Source: Phalacrocorax aristotelis (lineage: Eukaryota > Chordata > Aves > Suliformes > Phalacrocoracidae). From it: a stretch of DNA of 64,000 nucleotides. The position numbers and the translations under genes were made by a program. The stretch lies in the NCBI RefSeq assembly GCF_949628215.1, contig NC_134276.1, positions 11,621,690-11,685,689 of the forward strand. Direction: 5' to 3'. The notes below the pieces were generated by a model, which had not been told where the DNA came from, did no database searches, and worked only from the letters and a program-made list of their open reading frames with translations. Below are positions 1 to 13,903 of this stretch, in pieces. Within the stretch, counting starts at the first letter, position 1, and every line of letters begins with the position of its first letter.

Positions 1-125
1 TCCTGCCATGATCACAATCCTCTGAGCTCAGCCGTTAGGCCAGTTTTCAATCTACCACATTGTCCACTGATCTATCCCTTCTCCATGAAGATGCTAGCGT
101 TGAAAGCCTTTCTTCAACATGGCCT
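1..125 (-). mobile_element. CR1 LINE fragment, reverse-transcriptase region (diverged)
   Basis: Read on the + strand, the first ~65 bases follow the same path as 6745-6810 in the better preserved antisense CR1: a GATCACAA-CCTCTGAG block, then a GCCAGTT-TC block. The next ~60 bases follow the ATGAAGATG...AAAGCC...TTCAACATGG segment. This corresponds to the RT region just after motif A, antisense to the + strand. It is cut by the window edge and is more diverged than the 5.8 kb copy. The match fades after about base 125. Confidence 0.6.
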
Positions 126-3100
126 TAGTTTTGCACTTTCTCCTAATGTCTTTCCTTCAGTGACTTTTCCCATTGTAAGATGCTATCAAGTTATTAGCCA
201 CTGTTCTGAGGTTTTCTTGTGGATGGTTGGGGTGTCCAGCTGTTCGCTGTAATCTTCTGCTCACGCAACAATGTTACCTTTGAACACTTCTATGATTTTA
301 CTATGTAAGGTGGCCTTCTTTGGTTTAGGATGATTCACTCTTGCCAATGAGCCTATGCACGTTATAGCGATGGTTCAGGTTCTGTGCAAGAAGTCTCTGG
401 CTCTTTGCCTCAGGTTTTCAACTGCATTGTCTCCAGTTATCTGTTCTTTTCTGCAGTTATGTTGAGCTTTTGCCAACTGCTGCAATTTAAAGTGGGGGCC
501 TTCATAAGCTCATGCCTTTCCAACTAGTGGCATAGAAGTTGTATCATAGGTGAGGTGTAAAAATTGCATGGTGGCAAAGGAGTGAGTGACAATGAATACT
601 GTTGAAGGAAGACAAACTGGAAGGAGGTTGGAGTGGATAAATACACTGACATTAACACACATTGATCTGATATTAGCAGTGTGGAAGATACCAAGATACA
701 GATGAAGAACCCAGTGACTCTGAGTATCCAAAACAGGATGAGCATTGAACGGTGCAGAATGGAACTCTGGTTACCAACCAGCTAATGAGAATTTTGTCTG
801 AAAGCTGAGAAGCCATCTAGTGGATTGAAATGAAGGAGATGAAACTTTGTTTATTTCTCAGGATAAACATAAGCCACCAAAGTGGAAAATGTTATCCTAC
901 AGTAAAGCAGTCCACAAGTTTCCTATATAGAGCATGAAGCATTGTGTAAGACTTGACTCACTGAGAATGCAGTGTACACTCACTGTTCATGTCCAAATAT
1001 GAATCTGAACTTGAGGAGCTGTAGCAAAAGCTGGGATAACAGGAAACATGAGCACTCTCAAAAGTAGGTGCTGCATGTGACATGAGCTACTAAAATGTGA
1101 CTGTATTGATATAAAAATTAGATTATTTTTGTTTGACTTCAGGTTTTTTCCTGCTTCCGTTTTCAGTATTATGACATTCCCAGTATTATCAATTATTAGC
1201 ATTTTTAATTTTCCAACAATCTCTGGAAAATTCATTGGAAAGAAATACATCTCTGGAAAGAATTAATCTTGACTGCTCCTAAGAATAGAAAAAAGGCAAG
1301 ACAATAAGGAAAGGGGAACTTATATGCTGGGGGGAAAATAACCAAAACAAATTTTTATTTATTCAAATCTTTTTGTTATGTGGAGTGACTATTTAGTGTC
1401 TCCTACTCACTGGTAGTTGGTTGACTTTCTGTAAGAATGGGTATAACTTTTAGAGAAGTACTTGAATGAAAAGAGAACTGTAGGCTGATAGATAACCTCA
1501 GAAAAACATTCCTAGGTCAGGAGATGTAGCACTTTCCAACTGGCTGTGCTATATGAATAGAAAAGGCAAAACATAACAATTGAAACATAAAGAAGTAACA
1601 TGATGATGTAAGAGCTTAAAGGTATAAAGAGGAATTACAACCTTCATGTAATAAAAACGAAAAAAGATAAAAAAAGATTTCACAAATTACAGGTAGTTAT
1701 ATTTTAGAACTTAGAATATGACTTGTATAACTATCAACAGCCACAGATCTGAAATCTGAAAATTACCTGTGCTCTTTATTCTTCTTCCCTTATTATCAGC
1801 AATGAAATTCAGCAATTAAATTCCCACTATTTCCTCACTGGCTGATGAGGATGGTGAGAATCCAGCTCAGTTTTCCAAAGCACTGAAGAGCCAATACAGC
1901 TTAACTGGAGGGAAAGTTGTTGACTTGCTGCCAGCTAATAACAAACTGGCAAAAAAAGTAGCTATGGTGGGTGAGAAAAAAGGTATTTGTAAAATCATCT
2001 TTTTGTGTCTTGTTGCAGCCTTGAATTATTTTGTATGTACTTTCCTGTGGGCTACTTTTCCTGCCGCTTCTCATCACTCTTGCTTTCTCGTGTAAAAGAC
2101 ACCAATTTATCAGATTCCAACTTGCTGGCATGTAAAAAAGCTCACTACCTTGAATAGCATCTCTGAACCTAACTCTGTCTGACAAGACAAAGTCACAGGT
2201 ACACTGCGTGTGGTGGAGACCATAAAAACATACGGCCATAACGGTGATGAAGCATAGCTTCACAGAGAGTGATAAAGCATAGCTAAGAGCTGCTTGAACC
2301 CTTCACAATGAAAGCACAGCTATGGCCTATCAATTTTCAGATGACCTTGCGAACAGTTTTAAAATCCATAATCTGTAATCCTATAGAGGGGAAATTTTTA
2401 TCAATTTGGTTGCCCACAGTTTTTTGGAAAACCTTGAAGGTCTAGTGTGTAGTCTAAAGAAGTGTGCAAAGCCATAAACAGTAGAGTTTATGTGTTGCGA
2501 CACTGGGAGCTCACAAGAAAGTCTGAGGTGTCCTCTGAACTAAGAGTTTGGTAACCATGACTGTAGGATATTCTCACAGTCACTCTAAAGGTATCTCTAC
2601 ACCATCTTCAAAAAGCTTAACCAGTCCAGTAAGTTTGGTAATGATGTACTTACATTTATGGTTGTCTAAAACCTTCTTCCTTTTTCTCTTTTTGATTAGA
2701 TAAGGAAAAAAAAAAATCTTGAAAAAGTGCTGCTTGTGACATTTAACAACAATAAAAATTATTCCATGTTTTGAGAATGCCCTGTTGGAACAATTCCTTC
2801 TGAATCATGACTACACCTTGAGATATCCTATGATTCTACATGCAGATTAGCAGATTAGAATACCAGAGCTCAGAGCAAAGGGAGTTATTTGCCTGTTCAC
2901 AGAGAGAATTCAACACAAGCCCTACAAGACCCTTGTGGTCTCTGTGCTGTAGGTTCAAGAAATGAAAACTGGAGAAGAATCCACAAGCAGTAGCAAACTA
3001 CTGCCCTGTAGTACCCTTTCCAAACTTTTTTTTTTTTCATAAAACAATATAATTGCCTTTCAGAGTCCAACCTCCTAACCATTTTGTGGAAAGAAAGAGA

Positions 3101-5767
3101 AGCTTCTGAAGAAACAGGAATTGGAAAACATTTTTTCTTCTGATCCAGCTACTGTCTAATCTCTGCAGCTAGTAAATGGAGAATATGTCTTTTTAAACAG
3201 ACTACGTGTAGGTGCATCCGTCTGTGAAAATGGATGTGATTAAGTAGAGGAATTGCATGAATTCTGCCATTAAAAATACTGATCCCTGGCCTAAAAGTAA
3301 TTAGCTTATTTAAAACAAATCATCCTTTTAGCTTGTTAAGATATATGAGGATATGTAATTTGGTGTTTAGCATTAAACAACCTCATTAAGGGATTGCTCA
3401 TTGAAGCTCATGTCTCTGCTCTGAGGGATTCAGATCACTACCAAGATTACCACTTACCTGTTGTCAAGGTGTTCACTCATGCAGTCAGACTAAAGCATAT
3501 TCAAAATTAAATACTTCTTTTCTGGATTAGAATTGGTGCAAAACCAACTAAAGTATTACAGAAATCTGTAAGGTGATTTGAGTTCTGTATTTACTCCTTC
3601 ATTGATTGGAATATTAGTTTGCTTAGTTCCAAATTTTAAAAGCAATGGAATTTATTAACTGCAAATCCTGTTTATCTAACAGGGGTTCTGGAAATCAAGG
3701 TGAGGTTTTTCCTTGCTAATCACAGTTTCACAATCGATTCAGAAACATCTTCATGGAGAAAATAGGAGCCTGTTCATAGAGGAGTTTCATAGGTCATGAA
3801 AAGAACACAGCATGGTGGTGTTCATTTCAGTTTTCTTTATTAGTGATGGTAATAACTGGGAAGTCAAGAGGCCAGTTGACTATCAGAGTTGGAACTGAGT
3901 TTGCAGGACTGAATTTTAGATTTATTTTTTCTGTGAACTCAGCAGATCTGCTGCTGAGTCACTGAGACACAGAAATATGGCACATCTTTATTTTTCTCTG
4001 ACAGCCATTTTTTCAGTCCATTCATTGTAAGCACTTAATGGATTTGATATAATGGCTTTTGAAAATGGAATACAGATCAAAACTCTATTGAAACCTGTAT
4101 ATATCCTACCATTATGTTAGCAAAATACATTTTGCTGCTTCTAAAGCAGTCAGAAAGCAAAATATTAGAGTAATTGTAGCATGCAACAAGACAGGTGAGA
4201 CTATTATTAGTGTGATCAAAAATGAAGCTAAAATATTTTTGGTGATGGTTCAAGTCCATTAGGGATAATATGGTCTCATTTAATAATTAACAGCACAGTA
4301 ACCAGTTTCCCTAAAATCTGTCTGCAATAGGCGGTGAAACTGATGAAGGAAGTAGTGTACCTTCAGCCATTCATGAAAACCTATAGATTTAATATGATAA
4401 AACTCCCTTGCCTGCTGATCAGACAAAAACCTCACTTTTTCATACCAGTTGTGCCACTGAAGTCTCACAACACCTCTTCAGATTTGTATTCCACTGAAAT
4501 ACAACTTAAAGTAATCTGAAATTAACCTTCCTTTGCCATTTGTGGGCACACTGCATAAATATTAACGTGTGAAAGCATTCCATTTATAATCAGTTGCACT
4601 CCCAAAACTTGATGATCTCTCTCCCCACACACATCGCCTCTGACAGCCCACTGCTGGCCTCGCTGACAAAGAAAGAAGCAGGTCAGAAACCTGCTGAAGA
4701 TAGAAACAGCATTTTGCTCACATTTACATCCCCTCTCTGAGATCAAATACTGGCTTCTCTTTGCACACATTGTGCCACTCAGCCTGATCATTTCTGTTGG
4801 GATGTGTTTTTCAAGGCAAAACTAAAGTCCAAGTGTTTGAGAGCACATCAGTGCAAGAAAGCAGCATTTACTTGTGCTGATTGTGAGACACTGTGCAGGC
4901 AGGACCTAACAGCTGCCAGAAGCTTATGTACATCTCAGTGTTGCACATGCTTCCTTGCATCTAGGATTGAAACCATTCCTGTAACAATGTGGGGCTAGCA
5001 ATTGATCAGCCTCATTGCGAGGATGCCACCAGTTCCCAGGAGCTTGGTGGCAACCCCTCAGGTGCACTCAAATGACCCTGGTCAGAGGAGCCATTTTAGA
5101 AAGAGGCTTAAATTTAGAAGAATGTGCCAAACTGGGAAGTGCCAGATTTAGCATTCCCACATGGGAATGTTGCTGTGCAAAATAGAAGGCTGTTTCTTCA
5201 CCCTATAAATACAAATGGTGTAAGGTGACTAAGTAAATCTCCTAGGATATTCAGTGAGAGAAGCAGAATGAAAGAAAAAGGAAGGAGCATACAAAAGAAG
5301 TTGAATACTCCATAAGAATCAGCCAGGCTGCTGATCCCTGCTATCCTAGTGCAGGGGCTGACCACAAGAATGAGAGAAACACACAGTGGCCCTGTAAGCA
5401 CAGTTTCAAAGTCATAACAGGATTGTTACAGATCTTTGGAAGACCTGGAATGCTAGGATGGAGGCAGACAGTGATCCAGACCCATCCGACTAGGGACTGA
5501 TAATAATAATTGTGCTGGGGAATCTGGAAAAGAACAGTTACTTACCACACTATGCACGACTGCAAAACCAGCTCTGCAATATAGACAACAAGGCAGAGAA
5601 AACCAATAGTTCTTTTCATCAAGACTGTAGTAAAAAAGAAAGGCTAGGGATGAAAAAACAAATTGCTATCACAAGGAACTGAAGTCCCAGACAGATTAAA
5701 GCAATAACAAAATGACAGTGCTCTTTAACAGGGATACATCTAAGGAGTGATGGGTTAAATGAGAGAT
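126..5767. other. Intergenic stretch, no recognised gene
   Basis: AT-rich, CpG-poor DNA. The open frames here are short (at most 120 codons), lack recognisable domains, and show no start context or splice pattern that I would defend. No CR1-like 3' end was seen. Nothing can be assigned beyond ordinary intergenic sequence upstream of the melatonin receptor gene. Confidence 0.6.
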
Positions 5768-7190
5768 AGAATTACAGACTCACAGAATGGCAGGGGTTGG
5801 AAGGGACCTCTGCAGATCATCTTGTCCAACCCCCTGCTTGAGCAGGCACACCCAGAGCAGGGGGCACAGGAACATGTCCAGGAGGGGTTTGAATGTCTCC
5901 AGGGAAGGGACTCCACAGCCTCCCTGGGCAGCCTGTGCCCCTGCTCTGGCACCCGCACATTGAGGTGGAACTTCCTGTGTACCAATTTGTGCCCACTGAC
6001 CCTTGTCCTGTCCTGAAAAGAGTCTGGCCCCATCCTCTTGACACCCACCCTTCAGCTATTTCTAAGCATTGATAAGATCCCCCCTCAGTCTTCTCTTCTC
6101 CAGGTTAAACAAACCCAAGTCTCTCAGCCTTTCCTCCTAAGGGAGATGCTCCAGTCCCCTCATCATATTTGTAGCTCTCCGCTGGACTTGCTCAAGAGGT
6201 TCCCTGTGTTTCTTGTACTGAGGAGCCCAAAACTAGACACAGTAGTCTAGATTTGGCCTCACTAGGGCAGAATAGAGGGGGAGGATAACCTCTCTCGATC
6301 TGCTGGCCACACTCCTTTCAATGCACCCCAGGACACCGTTGGCCTTCTTGGCCACAGGGCACAGTGCTGGCTCAGGGTCACCTTGCTGTCCCCCAGCACT
6401 CCCAGGTCCTCCTCAGCAGAGCCACTTTCCAGTAGCTCAGCCCCCAGCCTGTACTGGTGCCTGGGGTTGTCCCTCCCCAGGGCCCGGACCTTGCACTTGC
6501 TCTTGTTGAATTTCATGAGGTTCCCCTCGGCCCAGCTCTCCAGCCTGTCCAGGTCTCGCTGGATGGCAGCACAGCCTTCTGATATATCAGCCACTCCTCC
6601 CAGCTTGGTGTCATCAGCGAACTTGCTGAGGTTACACTCTGTCCCATCATCCAGGTCACTGATTAATATGTTGAACAGGACTGGACCCAGCACAGACCCC
6701 TGGGGAACACCACTAGTAACAGGCCTTCAACCAGACTCTGCCCTGTTGATCACAACCCTCTGAGTTCTGTTGTTGAGCCAGTTCTCTGTCCACCTCACTG
6801 TCCTCTCATCCAACACACACTTCCTAAGCTTATCTATGAGGATGTTATGGGAGACTGTGTCAAAAGCCATGCTGAAGTCAAGGCAAACAACATCCGCTGC
6901 TGTCCCTTCATCGACCCAGCCAGTCACGCCATCATAGAAGGCTATCAGGTTGGTCAAGCATGATCTCCCTTTGGTGAATCCATGTTGATTAGTTCTGATA
7001 ACCCTCTTGTGCTATGTCTACATGCCTGGAGATGACCTCCAGGATGAACTGTTCCATCACCTTTCTGGGGATGGAGGTGAGGCTGACTGGCCTATAGTTT
7101 CCTGGGTCCTATTTTTTGCCCTTTTTGAAGACTGGAGTGACATTGGCTACCCTCCAGTTCTCAGGCACCTCTCCTGGTCTGGAGATGACC
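5768..7190 (-). mobile_element. CR1 LINE, 5'-truncated, antisense
   Basis: On the - strand this reads from the RT finger region (about 7190) through RT motifs to the 3' UTR, ending in CACAGAATGG-type sequence at about 5770, the reverse of the CR1 tail. Translated pieces show the motif A block LDFSMAFDTVSHN, then [16 protein letters not shown] and an intact FADDTKL (codons at 6621-6601). The 3' UTR at 5780-5990 is nearly the same as the CR1 tail at 52172-52411 but lacks about 25 bases that the other copy has near 5961. The reading frame is broken several times, so this is a dead copy. Its similarity to the 52 kb copy suggests a relatively young subfamily. Confidence 0.93.
6262..6957 (-). pseudogene. 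CR1 reverse-transcriptase remnant (two frame-shifted pieces)
   Basis: Two open pieces together cover the RT palm. The 6957-6727 piece contains TNLIAFYDGVTGWVDEG and LDFSMAFDTVSHNILIDKL (motif A, with its catalytic Asp present). The 6693-6262 piece contains the [16 protein letters not shown] block, FADDTKL (motif C, both Asp present) and the downstream FNKSKCKV thumb-side block. The pieces are separated by a frame disruption near 6700-6727, and the second runs out of the CR1 frame at its C-terminal end (from about WPRRPTV onward). Catalytic residues survive, but no continuous protein can be made and there is no endonuclease part. CR1 RT normally acts in target-primed reverse transcription. This copy is inert. 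Confidence 0.85.
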
Positions 7191-7709
7191 ACTGGGATAC
7201 CAGTAGGGAAACCTAAGTTGAGCAGCAGCAACCACTGAATCAGATTGGTAACCTTTTCTTTGGTTGAATTAGCACAGAGGTTCCAACAAGCAAGGAGAAG
7301 TTTGAGAGATCAACAAAAAGCTCAAAGGGATAATAAACACAGGAATGAGTCAGGGCTTTAACATTTGCTAACAATAATCTGCAGCAATTGGACCTAAGAA
7401 AGAGGGATAAGAGTGAAGCATTATATAAATAGGAGACCCAAATATGATATGAACCCCAGAACTAGAAAACAAGACGAGAAAAGGCAGCATTGGCTTTGAG
7501 GCTCCTCCAGCATGCTTTCTGAGAAGTTTTGGAAGAAAAAGAGAACCATATACAAAAGAATACCTAACTGGTAGAAGAGGTAAAACATTTAAAACTGCAG
7601 AACAAGCCAAACAAATGCAACACAATTAACATGAAAACAAGCAGTTCAATCCCACAGATAGTATTGTTAAATTCAGTGAAGCATGTGAGTATGAGTATGA
7701 AAGAAACAT

Positions 7710-7729
7710 GGGGGGGGGGGGGGGGGGGG
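7710..7729 (+). repeat. Poly-G run, 20 bases
   Basis: An uninterrupted run of 20 G follows AAACAT and ends at TGTTCC. A tract of this kind can form G-quadruplex structure and is prone to length errors in replication and sequencing, so the exact length should not be trusted. Confidence 0.95.
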
Positions 7730-10429
7730 TGTTCCATTGGCTACAAAATCAAGAGAAAAAAAGAAAAAGAAAGGGCAAGTTTGAAAACAAACACAGACAA
7801 ATAGCTACTAGCATGTAAGTAGTTAACAGCTGAAGGAATAGTGGATTAGGTGTGACCCTTTGAAGGCAGAGAGAGAGAGGTATCACGTATTTTATTGAAT
7901 TCAGAGAGACCTAACCTTTGAAAACTGAAGTTAACACTATAATATATGATTTTAATTGATATGTGAAAACCAGTATTTTTTTAGAGTACAGAGAAGGAAA
8001 TGGAAAAAAGCAAACCAAACCAACAACTAAAAATAGGAAAGGAAAGACAGCAGAAATCTGTGCATAAATAAGAATTGCTAATTTAAGCTAAAACAAACTT
8101 ATCAGTTAGAAATAATAGATAATAAATTGATAATAAACATGAATTGAGAACTTATAAACAAGAACATGAGGTTATTAGCTAATTAATTGAATGAAATAAA
8201 AAAGCAAAAATGCAGTTAATCAGGGCTTTAACATCCCTAGAAAATCCTATGGAGGGAGATACTCAGATAACTAATAATAACATTTTTTTTCCAAATAAGT
8301 AAAGATTTTAACAATAGTTTTAAATTTACTACGGGACATGGGATAGCAAGACCAGAAGTATAAGCAAGCAGCACATAGCAAAGTTCAGGTCAAAGGTCAT
8401 AGGCACTATTACTCTCTGAGTGCCAAAACCTCTTTGCAGGATAGCAGTAATGGTGTAGTGAACTTTCAGTATTTCTGCAGGAGTTACAAAATCAGTAGAC
8501 TCCTATGACATAGCAGTGAAGGGCTACTTTTTCCTTTCTCTTGAAGCCTTTCCAGTCTCACAGAAGACAAGAAGATCTTATTTTGGCAAATAAGAGCATA
8601 TCTTACAGTATTCTCAGCCTTTCCAATTAGATTTTTCTTCACTGCCTTGTCTTGTTTCAGGGACCCAGTTTTAATTAGGACTGCACAGAGTAGTATAAAT
8701 GCTGCTACTCTGCTAGACCTGTTAGGCTATCCTCCTCCAGCTTCGCCTACTTGGTCCTATGGTCTCTGAAACAATGCAGCCTCCGCAATCATAAATGGAT
8801 GACTGAAACAGCAAACTTTACATAAGAGTGTGAGCCATCATGATTCAAACACAGGAGAAAAGATAGAAGAAAATTTGTCATTTCAAAGGTCTCTGAGGAA
8901 ACCTTTAAAACAATTTTCTAAAATTATGCTGGTGGAGAAAAAGAAAAAAAAAAGGAAAAAGAAAACCCCAAGATCAAAAAGTTTTTATGTTTGGTCCATG
9001 GTCAGCTGCTATGCAGAAAAGGTGGCTTAACAGTTTTCTGCTCTTACAGCACCAGCATTGTTTATGACAAGCTTGATGTTTACACTCCCTGAAGTCTGGC
9101 TAGCTTTAGGACAAAGAATAAGAAAATAAAGGAAATCCCTATGAAATTATGAAAGCTTCTTCAAAGGCCTGAGATGGAAATTCAGGAACTGAGAAACTCC
9201 CTACTATAAAAATGAGGACAGAAGGAGAGTGAAGCCAAGAAAGAGTAATCATAGTTGCTAAAAACCTGGCTGAACAAAAGGGTCTAGTTAATTCCAAATG
9301 GTGGCAAAAAGAAAGAGCTTTAAGATGACAGAGCAGACAGACACAAAAGCATACGGATATAAGATTGTAGATCACAAACACTATGCATAGGAAAATATTG
9401 CTTGGGCAAGAATGCTCTGGAGCTGCTGTTCACTTTCTACCTCCTTTTCCGAGAAGATGCAGTAAGTAAACTCAAGGTTCATCAATGCTTCTGCTAGAGA
9501 CCCTCAAGAAGACACGCATTAATTGAACCCCACCACGCCCCCACACCATAAAGAGCTGCTGACACATCCTGTGGAACTGAGCTGCTCAGACCCAAATTTT
9601 AGGCTAATGTCATGCTGTCCCCAAAGTTACAGGGCATCCTTGTCTGTAGCTATTATTCTCCTTGAATACGTATAAGCTTTCCTCAAGTTCTAATGCTGAC
9701 TAAAATGGGAACTCCCAATAATTGCAGAGGTTCTGCACTCTCCCCTCTATCACTATTGCAAATACCACCTCAACAGATTGGATGAATATGTTTCATCCCC
9801 TCCTTACCACTCACACTGACCTTACTGTTCACAGCTCAGTAGAAGGCTCCAGGCTCTTCCAAAAGTCTCCCCTCAAATGCCTGTCCTAAGAGAAACCAGA
9901 CTGGATTTATGACTAGAAACGAAAGCAAAAAGACTCCTATGTGCTCATTGGCCTCAAACCATGCTAACACCTTTAAACACACAAAGGAAGTGTTCTTCAC
10001 TTAGTGTGCAGAGGACAAAAATCAATCCAATGCAAGTCAAAAGCAGGGCATAGTGAGAGGAAAAGGTAGGTTAAGACAATCTTCCAGGCAAGGCTGGTAC
10101 AAGCGCCAGCCAGCTCTGGAAGCCTAGGCCAGAATTTGATAAATGAAAAGTGAACAAAGCAGTAAGACAAGATACTTTAACATACAGGTACCTGGGGAGA
10201 GAGAGAGGGTTCAGCAGCAAGGGAGAAAGAAAGTGCAAAACTGATTGATATTGAACTTCAGGAGAAGCGTGGTGAGATTAGGAATCCATACAAGTACAGA
10301 AATGGGTAGGACAAAGCTTTCATGGTAGTGAAAAGAGAACTGGGCTTTGCTAGGCAAGGAGACTCCCTGCCCGTGAGGAAGGGGAGGTACTGGGATCTCA
10401 AAGAGAGATCCCAAAAGGGGAGACAAGGA

Positions 10430-10560
10430 CTGTCTGAGAAAGCAAATAGGAACAATGCAAGGAGGGGGAATAAAACAGGTTAGAGGAGGAACAAGGCATG
10501 ATAGGGAGGAGGGAGAAGGGAGGAGGTATGGAGGAACAGGATAGGATAGAGCAGAAGGCA
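10430..10560 (+). repeat. Purine-rich low-complexity tract
   Basis: GGAGGA/GGGAGAA-type purine-rich sequence, interrupted by few pyrimidines. It explains the long open frames on the opposite strand, which translate to Ser/Pro/Leu-rich low-complexity peptides. Confidence 0.6.
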
Positions 10561-13500
10561 ACAAAAATAGGAGAAATACGTTGAAAGGTCAGAACCATAA
10601 AACCAAATCTTTTCGCAACTCCAGAATGAAACCCAGATTCCTGAGCATCTCCAGTCTTCTGCCAAAAGCAAGGGGCCATGAAACTCAATAGCCTCAGACT
10701 GATTTAATGCTAATGAAAAAAGAGAATGACAACTAATTGTGACTAGCCATTATCTCATTAATTTGAAGGGAAGAGAGCTGTAGAGAAGGTTTAAATATAT
10801 AATGTTCAATATCAGTGACAGCCCATATGAACGTCAATAAATCCTAAATGACAGAATATTCAATTTTCAGTTTTCTTTCTTAAAAAAAATATCTAGGACA
10901 TGACATACAACAGATTCCAGAAAATTGCAGCTTAAGGTTGCAAGTGAAGAAAGTGTCAGACAAATAGCAACATTAAGGTTGGTAAAATCTGAATTCAACC
11001 CTTTTTGTATTACCCTATGACACAGTTTTGAATGACCACTTATCTGAAAGGGACAGACCTGTTCCACAAGTGAATCAAGTTTAGATCATGCCAACAGTGG
11101 GGGAAATTATTAGGCTTCTCCTGTCAAAATAATCTCTTATTGTCAGTTTGCATATCTCAGTAGCCTACTGATTTTTTGAATGTGGCCCCTCTGAGACCCT
11201 TGACTGAAAAATATTATATTCTATTTCTGTTTCTATGCTACTTTAAGGACCTTCACTTTTAAAATTTGAATTGTTTTTTGTTTTCCTTTCCTTCTGTGAA
11301 ACCTTACATGTCTAATAGTTCTAATTGCCTATCTCCTTATGATACTTTTACTCTGTTTACTCCTTCATTTTCTGTAATTTTCAGCATTTTTCAAGTATCC
11401 TGTTTTCAGTAATGTACTAATTAAAATTAAAAACTAGAAAAAAAGGCCAGTTTTGTCATCTCTTCCTCTCCTAATTTTCATCCGTGTCCCATACCATTTC
11501 TCTATAACCCAAGCAGCCCTCACCTACTGCCAGCCAAACTTCACTTCCTAACTCTAGACATGTTAACTTTTTTCCTTTTTGTTAGTTTTAAACATAGTGC
11601 CACCACAGCATGTTCCAAGTTGCTTCCTGAATTCTTCATTTGATGTTCTGCTTTCAGTCATATCCTCCATGTCAGCAATGCCAAGTCTGGCAGTATTTAA
11701 TTTCTTATTGTTTGAGTTAATAACCATACTAAGTTAAAAAACAGTTCTGAGCCACTTCCACAGATATATCTCCAGGCATTTTGTCCAGTTCATGAATTCC
11801 AGTCAATGGATGAACAGTTAACATTTCCCATAAATATAACTTTGTCCTCTAATATGATTTTGTCCTTTGCGCTAGGAGAGTGCCAGATGAAAACCATGGT
11901 TATTACTTCACCCTAGATGAAAAAGCAGTCGGAGATTCTTTTGAACCCTTTCTGAAACGGACACGCTACAATCCTAAACTAGTTGTATAATTTCAACATT
12001 AAGTAGAAGACACTAGTTCAGTGAATGATTTAATACCCATAAAACCACACTTCACCTCAGAGACTTTAATAGATGAAGCTCACCTGGAATGAAGACCATC
12101 ACAAGAGCACTACACTATTTCAGGTACTACAATAATGTTTCTCTCAGACACTATTACAGTAACTGAAGTGGTGCTTGCTGACTGTCACTGAAGAGAGATA
12201 CATGGCTTTAAATGCATTGCCCCCAACAGCAGCTATACCTAGGGTGGCAGATAATTCAGTGGGTCAGCTTTTGTTATTCAGGCAAGGCAATGAATCCAGG
12301 CAATAAGTTTCAATTTACACAAGGATCTATTGTTCTGTCTCCCAACCCTGGTCCATCTTATATTGCAACTGAATGGCACCACACCATCCACCACTGTTGA
12401 CTCACTGGTACTCTTGTTAGTTTTCAGAGTGAAGGGGCCAGACTGGTGCCTCTGAATCATAGGTAACAGCAATAAAAACAAATCCAGCCAAGCATGTTAT
12501 TTGGTCCTTGTGATGGTAGTTATCAGAAAATGTTCTATTTTAATCAAGCAATCACCAAGTCTGAGCTGTTTTTTATTCCCATCAGCCCCTCACATTCCAG
12601 CTCCAGTCCCAGACCGTATTTCCCTGGCAAACAAGAACCAAGTGGATACAGCATCAGGAAGTCTAGATGGAAGCACTCTAAGTACCAGACCACTGTAACT
12701 TAAACTTCTTATGGAAATGGGACTCATGATAACCAGGACTTCTATTAACAGAACTGTCCTCTTGCTAGTTCCTCCCAACAACTTTTAAACTTTTGCTAAA
12801 TTCTAACTGATTTGAGTCATGGCCTCAAGCCTTGAGGTTATTATACCTCTAGGGGTTTTGCGAAAATCAGTGGCTGGCTAGAAGAGAAAGGGTCAGACTT
12901 CCATTCCTTTGAGAAAAATGCAGTTGCAACTCTCTGTCTTGTATATATTATGTCAGCCACCTGACCGATTTCAGGTGACACCTGATATCTCAGCTGATAC
13001 TTTAACACCATGACAAAGCTCAGGACAGCACAGTTCATACTGTTGTTGGGACAACACCAGTGGAAACTGGTGGTGAAGAATTAAACTTGACCCCTTTCTT
13101 TACAAAGAAGTTGTATTCAAGTTCTGAACTCATTTGATTCACCAAAACCAATTATTCCTTTGTTCCAGATTTCAGCTCATGTTGAACTCATGGTCAACCC
13201 TGTGAAGTAGACCATCTGTTACTGCTTGTATTGGCAGAGAACTACAGGCTGGTTTTATGCAGCTTAGGCCATCCATGACTGCCTTGCATTAACTTCAACA
13301 AAAGACAAGAAGCTGCATAGTAAAATTAAATGTATTTTAAATCCTTTAAATCACTAATTTTCACTTCCCTCCCAAGAAGAACATAACAGAGTTTCCTTAG
13401 CCTCATTTGAATGTGACAAAGAAATGAAGTTAGCTATCCCCAGTGCCATAGCAAATCCATGGGACAGCCACCACTAGAACTTCAGAACCTCCTGCTTGCC

Positions 13501-13892
13501 AGTGCAACGCACCCTCCCCAGCCCATCTTGGCCTTCTGGCTGTGACAAAGCTAGCAGCTGCTTGCAAAACAAGCTGAAGGACAGAGATAACAGCACCTGA
13601 ATGCTACAGGAACAAGGGATTGTGGTAGCTCCCTTTAATAATATAAACCAATTATTTTCTTCTGGCTCTGTTTTCCATCTTAAAAAGGATTAGTCAAAGG
13701 GTTATGGGGGATTATGGAATAAGCCTTTTGCCCCTGAAAAAATGGAAGTTCAAATGTTAGTTTGGGTCATGAATTAAAATCCATTTCTCCATTCCAGCCT
13801 GGTACTCATATGTTAGAAGAGTGTGACACAAATTGGCACAACAGTCCCAGGAGTGGAATAGCAACAGTAGCTACTTTATATTATAAAGAGCG

Positions 13893-13903
13893 TATATATA
13901 TAT
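13893..13903 (+). repeat. Short TA repeat
   Basis: A short run of alternating T and A within an AT-rich stretch. Minor microsatellite. Confidence 0.7.

Noticed and set aside
10211..10688. Secreted or membrane small proteins from the - strand frames (60-117 codons)
   Set aside because: They derive from a purine-rich low-complexity tract and have Ser/Pro/Leu/Phe-rich sequence in overlapping frames, with no supporting signal.
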